From Streptomyces mirabilis (GTDB taxonomy: Bacteria > Actinomycetota > Actinomycetes > Streptomycetales > Streptomycetaceae): 64,000 nt of DNA. Position numbers and translations under genes: made by a program. Position 1 is the first letter of the stretch; every line of letters begins with the position of its first letter. The notes below the pieces were generated by a model. It was not told where the DNA came from. It saw nothing but the letters and a program-made list of their open reading frames with translations, and did no database searches. The stretch covers positions 9,300,001 through 9,364,000 of the forward strand of contig NZ_JBCJKP010000001.1 of the NCBI RefSeq assembly GCF_039503195.1, given 5' to 3'. Shown here in pieces: positions 17,038 to 25,345 of this stretch.

Positions 17038-17565
17038 CTACTCCTCAGGATGTGAATCGAGATGTGTGTCGAGAGATGCATCGCTCGGCGAGTCGCTCGG
17101 CGTATCGAGCGATACGTCGAGCAGGGTCGCCAGCTCGCGGCTGAACGCCTTCGTGCGCTCGCCGCCGAGCCCGCCGAGCGGTTCCAGGAGCTGTTCGAGC
17201 AGCCCCTGGACCACCCCGATCGCGCGCCGTGCGACCTCGCGTCCGTCCTCCGTGAGCGACAGTCGGATCGCACGTGGATCGGCGGGATCGCGCGTCCGGT
17301 CGACGACACCGGCCGCCTCCAGGACACGGGCCAGCTTCGATACGTAGAGCGGTTCGAGTCCGGTGTGATCGGCGAGTTGACGCTGGCTGGGCCGCCGCCC
17401 GGCCCTGTGCATCCCGTACAGCGACGCGACCAGCGAGTACTGGGCGTGGGTCAGACCCAGCGGCGCGACCGCCCGATCGACGGCCACGCGCCACTTCGTG
17501 GACAGGCGCCAGACGAGAAAGCCGGGGGTCGCGTGCTCGGATGTCGAACTCATGAGAAAAACCAT
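17038..17565 (-). CDS. MarR-family transcriptional regulator
   Basis: 175-residue regulator with a clear MarR winged helix: LTHAQYSLVASLYGM, RPSQRQLADHTGLEPLYVSK (recognition helix) and RTRDPADPRAIRLSLTEDGR (wing). The C-terminal 20 residues are an Asp/Ser/His-rich repeat-like tail (SLDTPSDSPSDASLDTHLDS). Start ATG 17565 has no ribosome site, but TATAGT ends eight bases upstream, which suggests leaderless transcription; ATG 17553 is the alternative. First gene of a leftward pair with the MarR-like gene below it; likely autoregulated through the direct repeats just upstream. Confidence 0.88.
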   Translation of the reverse strand: MVFLMSSTSEHATPGFLVWRLSTKWRVAVDRAVAPLGLTHAQYSLVASLYGMHRAGRRPSQRQLADHTGLEPLYVSKLARVLEAAGVVDRTRDPADPRAIRLSLTEDGREVARRAIGVVQGLLEQLLEPLGGLGGERTKAFSRELATLLDVSLDTPSDSPSDASLDTHLDSHPEE

Positions 17566-17567
17566 AC

Positions 17568-17593
17568 ATGGCTACTATATCCATGGCTACTAT
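17568..17593. promoter_or_regulatory. Direct repeats at the MarR promoter
   Basis: ATGGCTACTAT occurs at 17568-17578 and again at 17583-17593, a 15-base period, immediately upstream of the leftward MarR gene. On the minus strand the first copy contains TATAGT, a good -10 hexamer. The overlap of repeat and promoter fits an autoregulatory operator. Confidence 0.5.
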
Positions 17594-17724
17594 TTTGCGC
17601 CGTCCCCGACCAACGCCCCACCGACCTCCGCCCGTGGTCCTAGGACCGCACCGACTCCGGCCCAAGTACCCCCGTCCGGGGGAGTCCGGAGGGGTCCGGG
17701 GGAGCCCAGGGGAGGGAGGACGGC

Positions 17725-17754
17725 CTGACGGACGGTCCCCGACGGGTCTAGGTT
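17725..17754 (+). promoter_or_regulatory. Leaderless promoter of the pirin gene
   Basis: CTGACG (17725-17730), 18-base spacer, TAGGTT (17749-17754), then seven bases to ATG 17762. The spacing places the transcription start on the A of the start codon, and no ribosome site is present, the pattern of leaderless Streptomyces genes. Confidence 0.6.
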
Positions 17755-17761
17755 GTGGCCC

Positions 17762-18727
17762 ATGAGCAATCTTGATCGCGAGGCAGTTCCCGCGCTGTGC
17801 GGTGGCCGCGGTTTCGTGGTGGCCGAGCCGGTGCGTGAACTCCTCAGTCCCCGTCGGGTCAAGCTCGGCGAGTCCACCGAAGTCCGCCGCCTGCTGCCCA
17901 ACTTGGGCCGCCGCATGATCGGCGCGTGGTGCTTCGTCGATCACTACGGGCCCGACGACATCGCCGACGAGCCCGGTATGCAGGTCCCGCCGCACCCGCA
18001 CATGGGACTCCAGACCGTCAGCTGGCTCCACGAGGGCGAGGTGCTGCACCGCGACTCCACGGGCGGCCTGCAGACGATCCGCCCGCGCGAACTGGGCCTC
18101 ATGACGTCCGGAAGGGCCATCAGCCACTCCGAGGAGAGTCCCAAGTCGCACGCCCGCTTCCTGCACGGCGCGCAACTGTGGGTCGCCCTCCCCGACGGCC
18201 ACCGCCACACCGACCCGCACTTCGAGCACCACGCCGAGCTGCCCCTCGTCACGGCCGCCGGCCTCAAGGCCACGCTCATCCTGGGCACCGTCGACGGCAC
18301 GACCTCGCCCGGCACGACGTACACCCCGATCGTCGGCGCCGACCTGTCCCTCGCGAGCGGCGCCGAGGTACGACTGCCGCTGGAGCCCGACTTCGAGTAC
18401 GCCGTCCTGTCCATGTCCGGCGAGGCGCACGTCGACGGCGTACCGATGCTCCCGGGCTCCATGCTCTACCTCGGCTGCGGTCGCACCGAACTCCCCCTGC
18501 GTGCCGAGTCGGAGGCGTCCCTCATGCTCCTGGGCGGCGAGCCGTTCGAGGAGGAGCTGGTCATGTGGTGGAACTTCATCGGCCGTTCCCAGCAGGAAAT
18601 CGAAGAGGGCCGCAAGGACTGGATGGAGGGCACCCGCTTCGGCGAGGTACATGGCTACGACGGCGCCCCCCTGCCCGCTCCCGAACTCCCGCCAGTACCG
18701 CTGAAGCCACGGGGCCGGGTGCGTTGA
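17762..18727 (+). CDS. Pirin-family bicupin protein
   Basis: 321-residue iron-binding bicupin. The N-terminal metal site is intact (PPHPHMGLQTVSWLHEGEVL, then the second His/Glu cluster in SGRAISHSEESP), and the pirin-typical GAQLWVALPD and FVDHYGPDD are present; the C-terminal cupin is more degenerate (VLSMSGEAHVDGV). Bacterial pirins act as redox-sensitive modulators or as quercetinases. Start ATG 17762 appears leaderless. Divergent from the MarR pair, which might regulate it. Confidence 0.92.
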   Translation: MSNLDREAVPALCGGRGFVVAEPVRELLSPRRVKLGESTEVRRLLPNLGRRMIGAWCFVDHYGPDDIADEPGMQVPPHPHMGLQTVSWLHEGEVLHRDSTGGLQTIRPRELGLMTSGRAISHSEESPKSHARFLHGAQLWVALPDGHRHTDPHFEHHAELPLVTAAGLKATLILGTVDGTTSPGTTYTPIVGADLSLASGAEVRLPLEPDFEYAVLSMSGEAHVDGVPMLPGSMLYLGCGRTELPLRAESEASLMLLGGEPFEEELVMWWNFIGRSQQEIEEGRKDWMEGTRFGEVHGYDGAPLPAPELPPVPLKPRGRVR

Positions 18728-19481
18728 CCTGCGGTTATGCGCATGGGTCGGGTGTCCGTGTGGCGTGGTGGGCGTCCTCCTGGGCAGGAACGGCCCGGGG
18801 GGAGGGCCGCGTCTCGTGGTGATCGACTCGGGTCGGGGCGCGACGTGCAGGTGATGGCGTCTGTGTGACCAGGTCGGCTCACAGAAGCCCTCCGGGATTC
18901 GGTGGGTGCGTGGTGACGGCTGGTTCGGGTGACGAAGAGATCTTCTTGAAGTTGTCTACCGAGATGCCCTGACCTGCGGTGATGAGTTCGGCACCGACTC
19001 TGACCTGCCTGGATAACCCTTTCAGGCTCTTTCGGGATCCTGCCGCGTCACGCAGCCCATTCTCCCCACGCGCTCCCCACGGCGGCTCATGCTCCCCAGA
19101 TTCTCCCCAGGAGGGTTGCCGGGTGGTGATCGTTGGGCGTGTTCTGGAAGGCCCGCCGACCATGTGCTCCGGTCACGCTTCGTGGCCGATGGCGGCACGG
19201 AAGATGCTGCAGTACTGCCGCAGGGACTGCGCCAGTACATCGCGGGCGCGCCCACATGGTGAGTTGTCCCGGAAGAGACCGGACGACCCCGTGACCTGGA
19301 ATGCGGGGCGGCTTCGTGTTACTGACGTGCGTAGATGGCCTTTCGGCTGTCTCACGCTCGTGCTCGTTGACGCGGCCGGAAGTCCCAGAAAAGTCCCACA
19401 GAGTTCCCGCTGCTCTTGGACGTCATGCCCGGATACCCAGTGGCGGGCACAGGCCGGGAGACGCCAACGGGACGGAGAGCA
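18728..19481. other. Gene-poor stretch upstream of an IS110 relic
   Basis: No supported gene. It contains a cluster of CTCCCCA words (about 19058-19110) and GTCACGCAG (19046-19054), short repeated words of the sort found at recombinase arm sites, but no integrase or tRNA is nearby. Codon use in all frames is poor. It is probably remnant mobile DNA linked to the IS110 fragment to its right. Confidence 0.4.
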
Positions 19482-19515
19482 GCGGATCACCCCCGCGTCC
19501 GCGGGAGTGATCCGC
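19482..19515. repeat. Near-perfect palindrome resembling one type I-E CRISPR repeat
   Basis: Arms GCGGATCACCCCCGCG and CGCGGGAGTGATCCGC pair at 15 of 16 positions around a two-base loop. The first 21 bases closely resemble the GGATCACCCCCGCG...CGCGGG core of actinomycete type I-E repeats. Only one copy is present, with no second repeat and no cas gene, so it is either an orphan repeat or a hairpin terminator. Confidence 0.4.
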
Positions 19516-19527
19516 ACTTCGCCGGCG

Positions 19528-19870
19528 GAAGACTGCCGTCAGCTCTCACGCCGTCTTGAGGGAGATCTCCTCGCCGCCGGCGAGCGGATCGTGCGCGTCC
19601 CGCCCCAGCTCATGGCTCACTGCCATACCGCCGCCTGCACCTACGCAAGTCCGACCCCATCGACGCCCTGGTCGCAGCCAAAGCGGCACTGCGGGAACCG
19701 GACCTGCCGACCGCGCACCTCGACGACGCGAGCAGAGAGGTGCGCCTGCTCATGGACCACCGCGACAACCTGGTCGCCGAACGCACCCGCGTGATCAACC
19801 GGTTGCGCTGGCACGTGCACGAACTCGGCCCCGCACTCGACCCTCCGGCTCGGAGTCTCACCAAAGCGGA
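19528..19870 (+). pseudogene. IS110-family transposase fragment, frameshifted
   Basis: The first part reads DCRQLSRRLEGDLLAAGERI and VRVPPQLMA, the second, in another frame, KSDPIDALVAAKAALREPDL followed by VRLLMDHRDNLVAERTRVIN and RLRWHVHELGP; both are characteristic of the N-terminal DEDD region of IS110 transposases. A frameshift lies near 19615. The start codon, the catalytic remainder and the C-terminal Tnp_20 domain are missing, so the element is dead. The terminal ends were not recognised. Confidence 0.8.
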
Positions 19871-19997
19871 CGTGACCTTACTCGACTTCATGGATCCTGA
19901 TCGCTTCGGGGGCGCCGCATCGAAACGTGCAGATGCGTTTGCGGGATGGCACCCTTGCTCTGACCTTTGATGCATAAGGGCTCGCCGTTGAAGTGGC

Positions 19998-20777
19998 TCA
20001 GGGCCGGTACACCATCCCGGGTTGGGGCTTGGCGGGGGCGAGCAACTGTGACACCGTGACGATGGTGTAGCCGCGCTGCTTGAGCGCCTTGATGATTCCC
20101 GGGACCGCGGGAACGGTCCCCTTGTGCAGGTCGTGCAGCAGGATGATGCCGTCGCGGTGGGTCTGGTCGAGCACCCGCTTGGTGATCAGGGCCGAGTCGG
20201 TCGTCTCGTAGTCCTTGGCCGTGACGCTCCACAGCACCTGCGCCAGCCCCAAGTCCCGGCAGATCTTGGCCACCTTGCGGTTGGTGCGGCCCTCCGGCGG
20301 ACGCATCAGGATGGGCCTGGTGCCGGTGATCTTCTCGATGGCGTCCTGTGTCCGGGCCAGCTCCTGACGGGCGTCGTTCTCGTTGATATCCGTCAAAACC
20401 TCGTGATACCACGTGTGATTGCCGATTTCGTGCCCCTCGTCCGAGATGCGACGCAGGATCGCGGGGTACTTCGCGATGTGGCCCTGGCCCTGGACGAAGA
20501 ACGTCGCGTGCAGATCATCCTGCTTCAGGATGTCCAGCAGCTTGGGGGTCGTCAGGCTGGGGCCGCCGTCGAAGGTGAGGGCCACGCACTTCGCCTTGCG
20601 GCAGTCGACGTTCCCGGCCACCGATCCCGATGCCTTGCCCCGGGCGGCGCGCGGCGAGGTGTGATCGTAGGTCGTCACCGTCATGGCCAGAGTCACGGCG
20701 ACGGCCAGGACGACGGCCGCCGCTGCCGCGACGGCGATGAGTATGCGTGACCGTCTTGTACGTGCGTTGAAGAACAT
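19998..20777 (-). CDS. Secreted polysaccharide deacetylase (NodB fold)
   Basis: 259-residue protein with an N-terminal signal-anchor (ILIAVAAAAAVVLAVAVTLA, residues about 12-32) and a NodB homology domain: LTFDGGPS, HEIGNHTWYHEV (metal His pair), RPILMRPPEGRTN and IILLHDLHKG. It should remove acetyl groups from cell-wall or exopolysaccharide outside the membrane. Odd point: motif 1 is TFDGGP where the canonical TFDDGP carries a metal-binding Asp, so metal binding or activity may be altered. ATG 20777 has AAGGG upstream. It follows the acyltransferase by 35 bases, the third gene of a leftward glycan operon. Confidence 0.88.
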   Translation of the reverse strand: MFFNARTRRSRILIAVAAAAAVVLAVAVTLAMTVTTYDHTSPRAARGKASGSVAGNVDCRKAKCVALTFDGGPSLTTPKLLDILKQDDLHATFFVQGQGHIAKYPAILRRISDEGHEIGNHTWYHEVLTDINENDARQELARTQDAIEKITGTRPILMRPPEGRTNRKVAKICRDLGLAQVLWSVTAKDYETTDSALITKRVLDQTHRDGIILLHDLHKGTVPAVPGIIKALKQRGYTIVTVSQLLAPAKPQPGMVYRP

Positions 20778-20812
20778 ACGAGCCCTTTCTTCGGTGGGGT
20801 GGGGTTGCGGGG

Positions 20813-21949
20813 TTACCGCGTGCGGGTGAGAGCGGGTTGCGCGGCAAGGTCCCGCGGCCGCATGTCGAGTGTCAGGCGATACCTCAGACGGCGTCCGAGC
20901 CGACGCTCCACCAGGGTGTGGACCAGCAGGGACAGCCCCAGCATGCAGATGACGGACAGTGCCATCGAGGGCAGCGGCCCCAGCCTCGGGAACGCCCGGA
21001 TCAAGCCCTTGGCCAATGGGATTCCGAGGCTCTGGTGGACGAGGTAGAAGGGGTAGGTGAGCGCCCCCGCGGTGACCGGCCAACGCCATCGCAGTCCGGC
21101 GAGCGGGCCGATTCCGGCGAGGGCCAGCAGCCCGAGGCAGAGGGTGAGAACGACCGCGCAGACGGCCCAAGAGGGCCGGCCCTCGCCAGGGGGTACGGCG
21201 GCGTGGTCGGCCACCCGCAGTTCGAGCACGGTGAGCTGGTAGCACCAGGCGAAACCGAGCAGCAGCCAGAGCAGCAGGCTCTGTCCGAACCTGTGCATGA
21301 GGTAGAGCACGATCCCGGCGACGAACAGGCCGGTGTACCGGGGCAGTACGAAGTCGTCGAGTAGGGGCGAGTGGAGTTCAAGGGCGATGACACCGGCCAG
21401 GAGCCAGGCTCCGCAGAAGGCCACCACCCGCCGGTAGGACAGGCCGAAGACGAGCAGTGCGGCCATCAGCAGGTAGAAGCGTGCCTCCACCCAGAGGGTC
21501 CAGCTGACTCCGTCGACCGGATCGAGCCCCAGCGGCCCTGGGGCCATGGTCAGGTTCCCCAGAATCGTACGGGGGTCGATGTGCGTGGTGGCGGGCCGAT
21601 GGCCCAGCCGCGAGGCCAGGACGAGCAGGACGACCAGGAGTACCGCGCACCAGTAGGCCGGGAAGAGCCGTGAGATTCGGGAGACGGCGAACTGTGCGGG
21701 AGTTCTTCCCCAGCAGCTCATGCAGATCACGAAGCCGCTGATGAGGAAGAAGAACTCGACGCCGAGCCACCCGTAGCCGCCGATGTCGTGCAGGAACGGG
21801 GCGAGATCCCGGAGCTCGGTTCTGCCCCAGAAGTGCGGGGTGGGCGTTCCCAGGAAGTGGTACGCGGCCACCATCAGCGCTGCCACCAGACGTAGCCCGT
21901 CTATCGTGGTCAGGCGCGACTGCTCATTGCGAGGTTCGGGGGACGGCAC
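20813..21949 (-). CDS. Acyltransferase 3 family membrane protein
   Basis: 378-residue polytopic O-acyltransferase with about ten hydrophobic helices. The family N-terminus is clear: TTIDGLRLVAALMVAAYHFL (catalytic His), GVEFFFLISGFVI and RRLRL-type loop RISRLFPAYW. It transfers acetyl or other acyl groups to sugars on the outer face. Start is GTG 21949; no strong ribosome site, but it begins 12 bases after the methyltransferase stop, so coupling is likely. Its partner deacetylase follows, so acylation and deacylation of one glycan may be coordinated. Confidence 0.88.
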   Translation of the reverse strand: MPSPEPRNEQSRLTTIDGLRLVAALMVAAYHFLGTPTPHFWGRTELRDLAPFLHDIGGYGWLGVEFFFLISGFVICMSCWGRTPAQFAVSRISRLFPAYWCAVLLVVLLVLASRLGHRPATTHIDPRTILGNLTMAPGPLGLDPVDGVSWTLWVEARFYLLMAALLVFGLSYRRVVAFCGAWLLAGVIALELHSPLLDDFVLPRYTGLFVAGIVLYLMHRFGQSLLLWLLLGFAWCYQLTVLELRVADHAAVPPGEGRPSWAVCAVVLTLCLGLLALAGIGPLAGLRWRWPVTAGALTYPFYLVHQSLGIPLAKGLIRAFPRLGPLPSMALSVICMLGLSLLVHTLVERRLGRRLRYRLTLDMRPRDLAAQPALTRTR

Positions 21950-21961
21950 GTCGGGGCCGTG

Positions 21962-22420
21962 TCAGCAGACAGTGGGTAGGGGCGAGTGGCTGACGCGTAT
22001 CTTCGACGGGCCGTGCGGGCGCTGCTCCCAGCCCTCGAAGCCGTAGTAGTTGCCGGTGTGGAGGTGGCCGATGAAGTGCCAGCCGCCGCGCAGGTTGCCG
22101 CGGCCGATGTCGAGCATGCGGTGCTCGGGGCGCAGGCCGTGTTCGACGAGGTGGTCGAACTGCATCTGCCCGAGCGCCAGCCACCGGTCGTGGGTCTGGC
22201 TGCCGACTGCGGCCTCCGGGTTGCGGCGGGTGTCCGAAGCCATCACGGCCCGGTAGTAGCCGACGTGGTCGGGGTGCTTGAGACACAGCCACGCGTCCCG
22301 GCCGGCCCGGCGAAGGTACGGGACGACGCGGCCGGGGTGGCGCAGGGCGTAACCGGTCTTGTGGGTGAGGGCGGCGCGGTTGTGGCGCAGTTTCTTCGGC
22401 GACTTGGCGTCGGCGGGCAT
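21962..22420 (-). CDS. SAM-dependent methyltransferase, truncated
   Basis: 152 residues with a class I methyltransferase motif near the C-terminus: HRMLDIGRGNLRGGWHFIGH then GNYYGFE. Relatives with the D-x-G-x-G-x-LRGG motif continue for roughly another 100 residues after the YYG(I/F) strand, so this protein stops after the SAM-binding core begins and probably lacks activity. In addition the usual GCG is GRG. Start ATG 22420 has an excellent GGAGGT site. First gene of the leftward glycan operon; methyl transfer to a glycan is the likely ancestral role. Confidence 0.65.
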   Translation of the reverse strand: MPADAKSPKKLRHNRAALTHKTGYALRHPGRVVPYLRRAGRDAWLCLKHPDHVGYYRAVMASDTRRNPEAAVGSQTHDRWLALGQMQFDHLVEHGLRPEHRMLDIGRGNLRGGWHFIGHLHTGNYYGFEGWEQRPHGPSKIRVSHSPLPTVC

Positions 22421-22491
22421 GGCGAAGCGACCTCCGTACAGACAAAGGGGGGATCCGGGTGAGGGGTGAGGGAGACGGTACGGCGACGACG

Positions 22492-23448
22492 TCAGACGCG
22501 GCGGCGCAGGAGCAGCACGGTGACGACCGTGAGCAGCACGGCCAGGCCGCCGAGGACTGCGGTGTCGGTCCACTGGAAAGTCCAGTAGTCACCGGCCGGG
22601 TTGGCCTCGTAGAAGCGGGCCACGTACCCGTGCGCCGTCATGCACTCCTTGAGCTGGGCACCTGACGGGAAGGGGCAGTTGAACACGGAGTCGTGGCGGC
22701 CGGAGGCTGTGATCAGGCCGTAGTTACCGGTCGACCACTTATCGCCCATCGGCGCTTTGGGGGCGCCGCCGGCGCTGACGTAGGTGCGCGGCGGGACCAG
22801 TAGCCGGGTCCAGTGTGTCCACTCCAGCAGGAGTGTCATCATCCCCGTCACCAGCAGAGTCAGGCCCATCGCTGCCAGGACCCGGCGGGCCAGCAGGCCC
22901 AGCAGCGTGCCGGCTGTCAGGCCGAACAGGGCGGCCGCGGCGACGCGCGGGCCCGAGCCGCTCAGGGCCGTGTTGTCGTACCAGAACAGGCCGTAGCTGC
23001 GGTCGGCGGCCGGTCGCCACCACCATGCGAACGCTCCCGCGAGCAGGCCGGACAGGACGGTCGTGGTCGCCGCGGCCAGGGCGAACCGGGAGGCGAACCA
23101 CTGACCGCGGCTCAGACCCTGGGCGAGGACCAGGCGGTGTGTGCCCAGTTCCCGGTCGCGGCCCAGCAACGGGGCGCCCCAGAAGACGCCGATGACGACG
23201 GGCAGGGCGATGTTCAGCGCCCCGAGGTACTTCAGCGGTTCGACATCCAGCAGGAGCGGCAGGCCGGTGTCGGACCGTGTGCAGTACAGCGGCCCGGTGG
23301 CGCAGTGGTTGAACAGCCCGCTGCGCAGTGCGTCCAGCATGCCCGAGCGGTAGTACGCGGCGATCGCCGCGGTGAGGACCAGGGCGGCCGCGCCGATGCC
23401 TGCTGGTACGCGCTGCTGGCGCCAGGCGAGCCAGAAGGAGCCCTTCAC
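22492..23448 (-). CDS. ABC-2 type transporter permease
   Basis: 318-residue membrane protein with six hydrophobic segments (near residues 14-32, 76-95, 118-142, 165-188, 195-212 and 295-315) and a long outward loop of about 80 residues before the last helix, containing Cys residues (FNCPFPSGAQLKECM). It fits permeases of small GntR-linked ABC exporters. GTG 23448 overlaps the stop of the ATPase gene (GTGA), so it is coupled to it. Substrate unknown. Confidence 0.82.
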   Translation of the reverse strand: MKGSFWLAWRQQRVPAGIGAAALVLTAAIAAYYRSGMLDALRSGLFNHCATGPLYCTRSDTGLPLLLDVEPLKYLGALNIALPVVIGVFWGAPLLGRDRELGTHRLVLAQGLSRGQWFASRFALAAATTTVLSGLLAGAFAWWWRPAADRSYGLFWYDNTALSGSGPRVAAAALFGLTAGTLLGLLARRVLAAMGLTLLVTGMMTLLLEWTHWTRLLVPPRTYVSAGGAPKAPMGDKWSTGNYGLITASGRHDSVFNCPFPSGAQLKECMTAHGYVARFYEANPAGDYWTFQWTDTAVLGGLAVLLTVVTVLLLRRRV

Positions 23449-24358
23449 GCCGCCGCCTCCGTCCGCTCGCCCGCGGCGGGATGCCCCGGTGTCTCGCCGG
23501 CCTGGAGATAGCCGATCAGGATGTCCTCCAGCCTGGGCCGTGCTACGTGCCAGTCACCGCGCAGTGGTCCGCCTTGCCGTATCAGGGCGGTCAGCTGCCT
23601 GCCGGCGGTACGGCGCTGTACGACAGTGTGCTGTCCGACCAGGGCGTCGGCCCGGTCGGCGGGTCCGGTCAGTAGGGCGTGGCTCTCGCGCAGTGCCTCG
23701 GCGTCCTCGCTCAGCTCGGCGCGGCCGTCGCGCAGCACCAGCACCCAGTCGCAGGTCTCCTCCAGTTCCGGCAGGACGTGCGAGGACAGCACGATGCTCG
23801 TGCCGCGCTCGGCGGCCTCGGCCATGAGTTCCGCCATGATCTCGCCTCGTGCCACGGGGTCGAGGTCGGCCAACGGCTCGTCGAGCAGCAGGAGTTCGGG
23901 CCGCTTGCCCAGGGCCAGGGCAAGCGCGACGCGGGTGCGCCGCCCGGGGGACAGGTCGCCGACGCGGGCGTCGAGCGGGATGCCGCCCTCGTGGACGATC
24001 CGCTCGGCGGCCGTCCGGTCCCACGAGGAGTTCAGCTTCTCGCCCATCAGCAGGGTGTCCGCCACGGTGAAACGGGGGTAGAGCGGCTTGTCCTGGGTGA
24101 GCAGGGCGACCCGGGCGCGAGCCTCGGACGTGCCGGGCGCGGTACCCAGCACACGCAGTTCCCCGAGCCGGCTTGCAGGAGGCCGCCGGCCAGGTGCAGC
24201 AGGGTGCTCTTGCCGGCGCCGTTGCGTCCTACGAGGGCGGCGATACGACCGCCGGGTACGGTGAACTCGCATTCCCGCAGGGCCCAGCCGCTCCGCCGCC
24301 GGTACCGGAATCCGAGTCCCGTGGCGCGCAACGCGGCCGGCGCGTCAGGCCTGGTCAT
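23445..24358 (-). pseudogene. ABC transporter ATPase with a single-base frameshift
   Basis: Starts at ATG 24358 with a strong GGAGG site. The first frame has Walker A (ALVGRNGAGKSTLLHLAGG); the second frame carries Q-loop LLTQDKPLYPRF, signature LSPGRRTRVALALALG, Walker B LLLLDEPLADLDP and switch VLSSHVLPELEETC. The frames join if one G is added to the C4 run at 24161-24164 (giving SGELRVLG). Thus a one-base deletion in a homopolymer breaks an otherwise normal ATPase of about 304 residues. It may be a real mutation or a sequencing error. It is the middle gene of gntR-ATPase-permease. Confidence 0.85.
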
Positions 24359-24785
24359 GCGTCCTCCTTCTTCCCTTCCCGGTCGCCCGGGTGTGGCTGT
24401 CGTGTTCGTTGCCGTAGGCGTCCAGAACTGCTGTGACCATGGCGAGTACATCGGCCCGTTCCAGGCCTCCGGCCCGGGCGCGTGCCACCCAGTCGGTGAC
24501 CTCCCGGCGCAGCGGCGAGTCGTCCTCTGTGCCGGGCCGGACGAGTGATCGCGTCACGAAGGTTCCGAGACCGCGGCGCAGTTCGACCAGGCCGGCCTGC
24601 TCCAAGTCACGGTAGGCCCGGAGTACCGTGTTGGGGTTGATGGCGGTCGCCGCCACCACCTCCTTTGCCGTGGGCAGCTTGTCCCCGACCTTGAGGAAGC
24701 CCATCCGGAGCGCTCGCTCGGTCTGCTCGATGATCTGCACGTAGGCCGGTACGCCGCTGCCACGGTCGATCCGGTAGTCGATCAC
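24345..24785 (-). CDS. GntR-family regulator, YtrA subfamily
   Basis: 146-residue repressor with an N-terminal GntR winged helix (VPAYVQIIEQTERALRMGFL, LPTAKEVVAATAINPNTVLR, RAYRDLEQAGLVELRRGLGT) and the short C-terminal helical dimer domain of the YtrA subgroup. These regulate adjacent ABC transporter operons. GTG 24785 has AGGAAGG upstream; its end overlaps the ATPase start by 14 bases. A perfect 11-base inverted repeat just upstream is the likely operator. Confidence 0.92.
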   Translation of the reverse strand: MIDYRIDRGSGVPAYVQIIEQTERALRMGFLKVGDKLPTAKEVVAATAINPNTVLRAYRDLEQAGLVELRRGLGTFVTRSLVRPGTEDDSPLRREVTDWVARARAGGLERADVLAMVTAVLDAYGNEHDSHTRATGKGRRRTHDQA

Positions 24786-24801
24786 GTCGCCTTCCTCGGT
24801 T

Positions 24802-24841
24802 CCACCATGCTTGTGCTAATGAATTAATGGAAGCATGGTGG
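24802..24841. promoter_or_regulatory. Operator dyad of the GntR/ABC operon
   Basis: CCACCATGCTT (24802-24812) and AAGCATGGTGG (24831-24841) form perfect 11-base arms around an A+T-rich 18-base centre (with ATTAAT at 24823-24828), 17 bases upstream of the GntR start. Position and symmetry fit autoregulation by a YtrA-type repressor. Confidence 0.65.
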
Positions 24842-25034
24842 ATGTCCGGGGCACTGTCAAACGCCTATGAGCGCGCAAGCACGGATGGGGCACCGTTGGT
24901 GGGTCATGCCTCATGTGTGAGACACAGGGAGCCCCGCGCCGTCTGGCTGCGCTCGGTGAATGGCTTCTCCAGTGCCGTCCGGCTCGGCGGGTGCGGCCTC
25001 GTGATGCTGACGGCGGGGCCGTCGCGGAGCCACC

Positions 25035-25345
25035 GTGCTCCCGATCCGCATCTTCGGTCCGGTCGGAGCTCCGCTGGCGTCGATCTTCATGCTGGTCATG
25101 GGGAACGCCACCAGCGGTGGCGTGCTGCCACCCGAATTTCTGCCCGGTTGGTGACGCCGCTCGCTTCGGTCATGCCCGCCGGCGGCGGCGTCCGCGCGGT
25201 GGACGGCATCGCCTACTTCCACCACGACGGACTGACCAGCGGCATTGTGGTGCTGTCGGTATGGATCGCCCTCTGTGTGGCGGGGCTGTTCCTGCTGACC
25301 GGATCGCCGCGTCGGCGGGATCCTGCATGTCGCGAGGTCGTGTGA
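25035..25345 (+). pseudogene. C-terminal relic of a DUF3533/YhgE-like membrane protein
   Basis: The reading PIRIFGPVGAPLASIFMLVM then GNATSGGVLPPEFLPGW ends at TGA 25152-25154; one frame over it continues TPLASVMPAGGGVRAVDGIA then YFHHDGLTSGIVVLSVWIA. The order hydrophobic helix, N(A)xSG..PE(F/M)LP, PPG, YF, final helix matches the C-terminus of the intact protein at 55206-56447. The N-terminal two thirds are absent, and a frameshift lies near 25150. Confidence 0.7.

Noticed and set aside
19046..19110. Integrase arm-type sites or attachment site
   Set aside because: CTCCCCA words and GTCACGCAG are suggestive, but there is no integrase, excisionase, tRNA or flanking duplication to support an integrated element.
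19482..19515. A CRISPR array
   Set aside because: Only one repeat-like unit exists, without spacers, a second repeat or cas genes; kept only as an orphan repeat-like hairpin.
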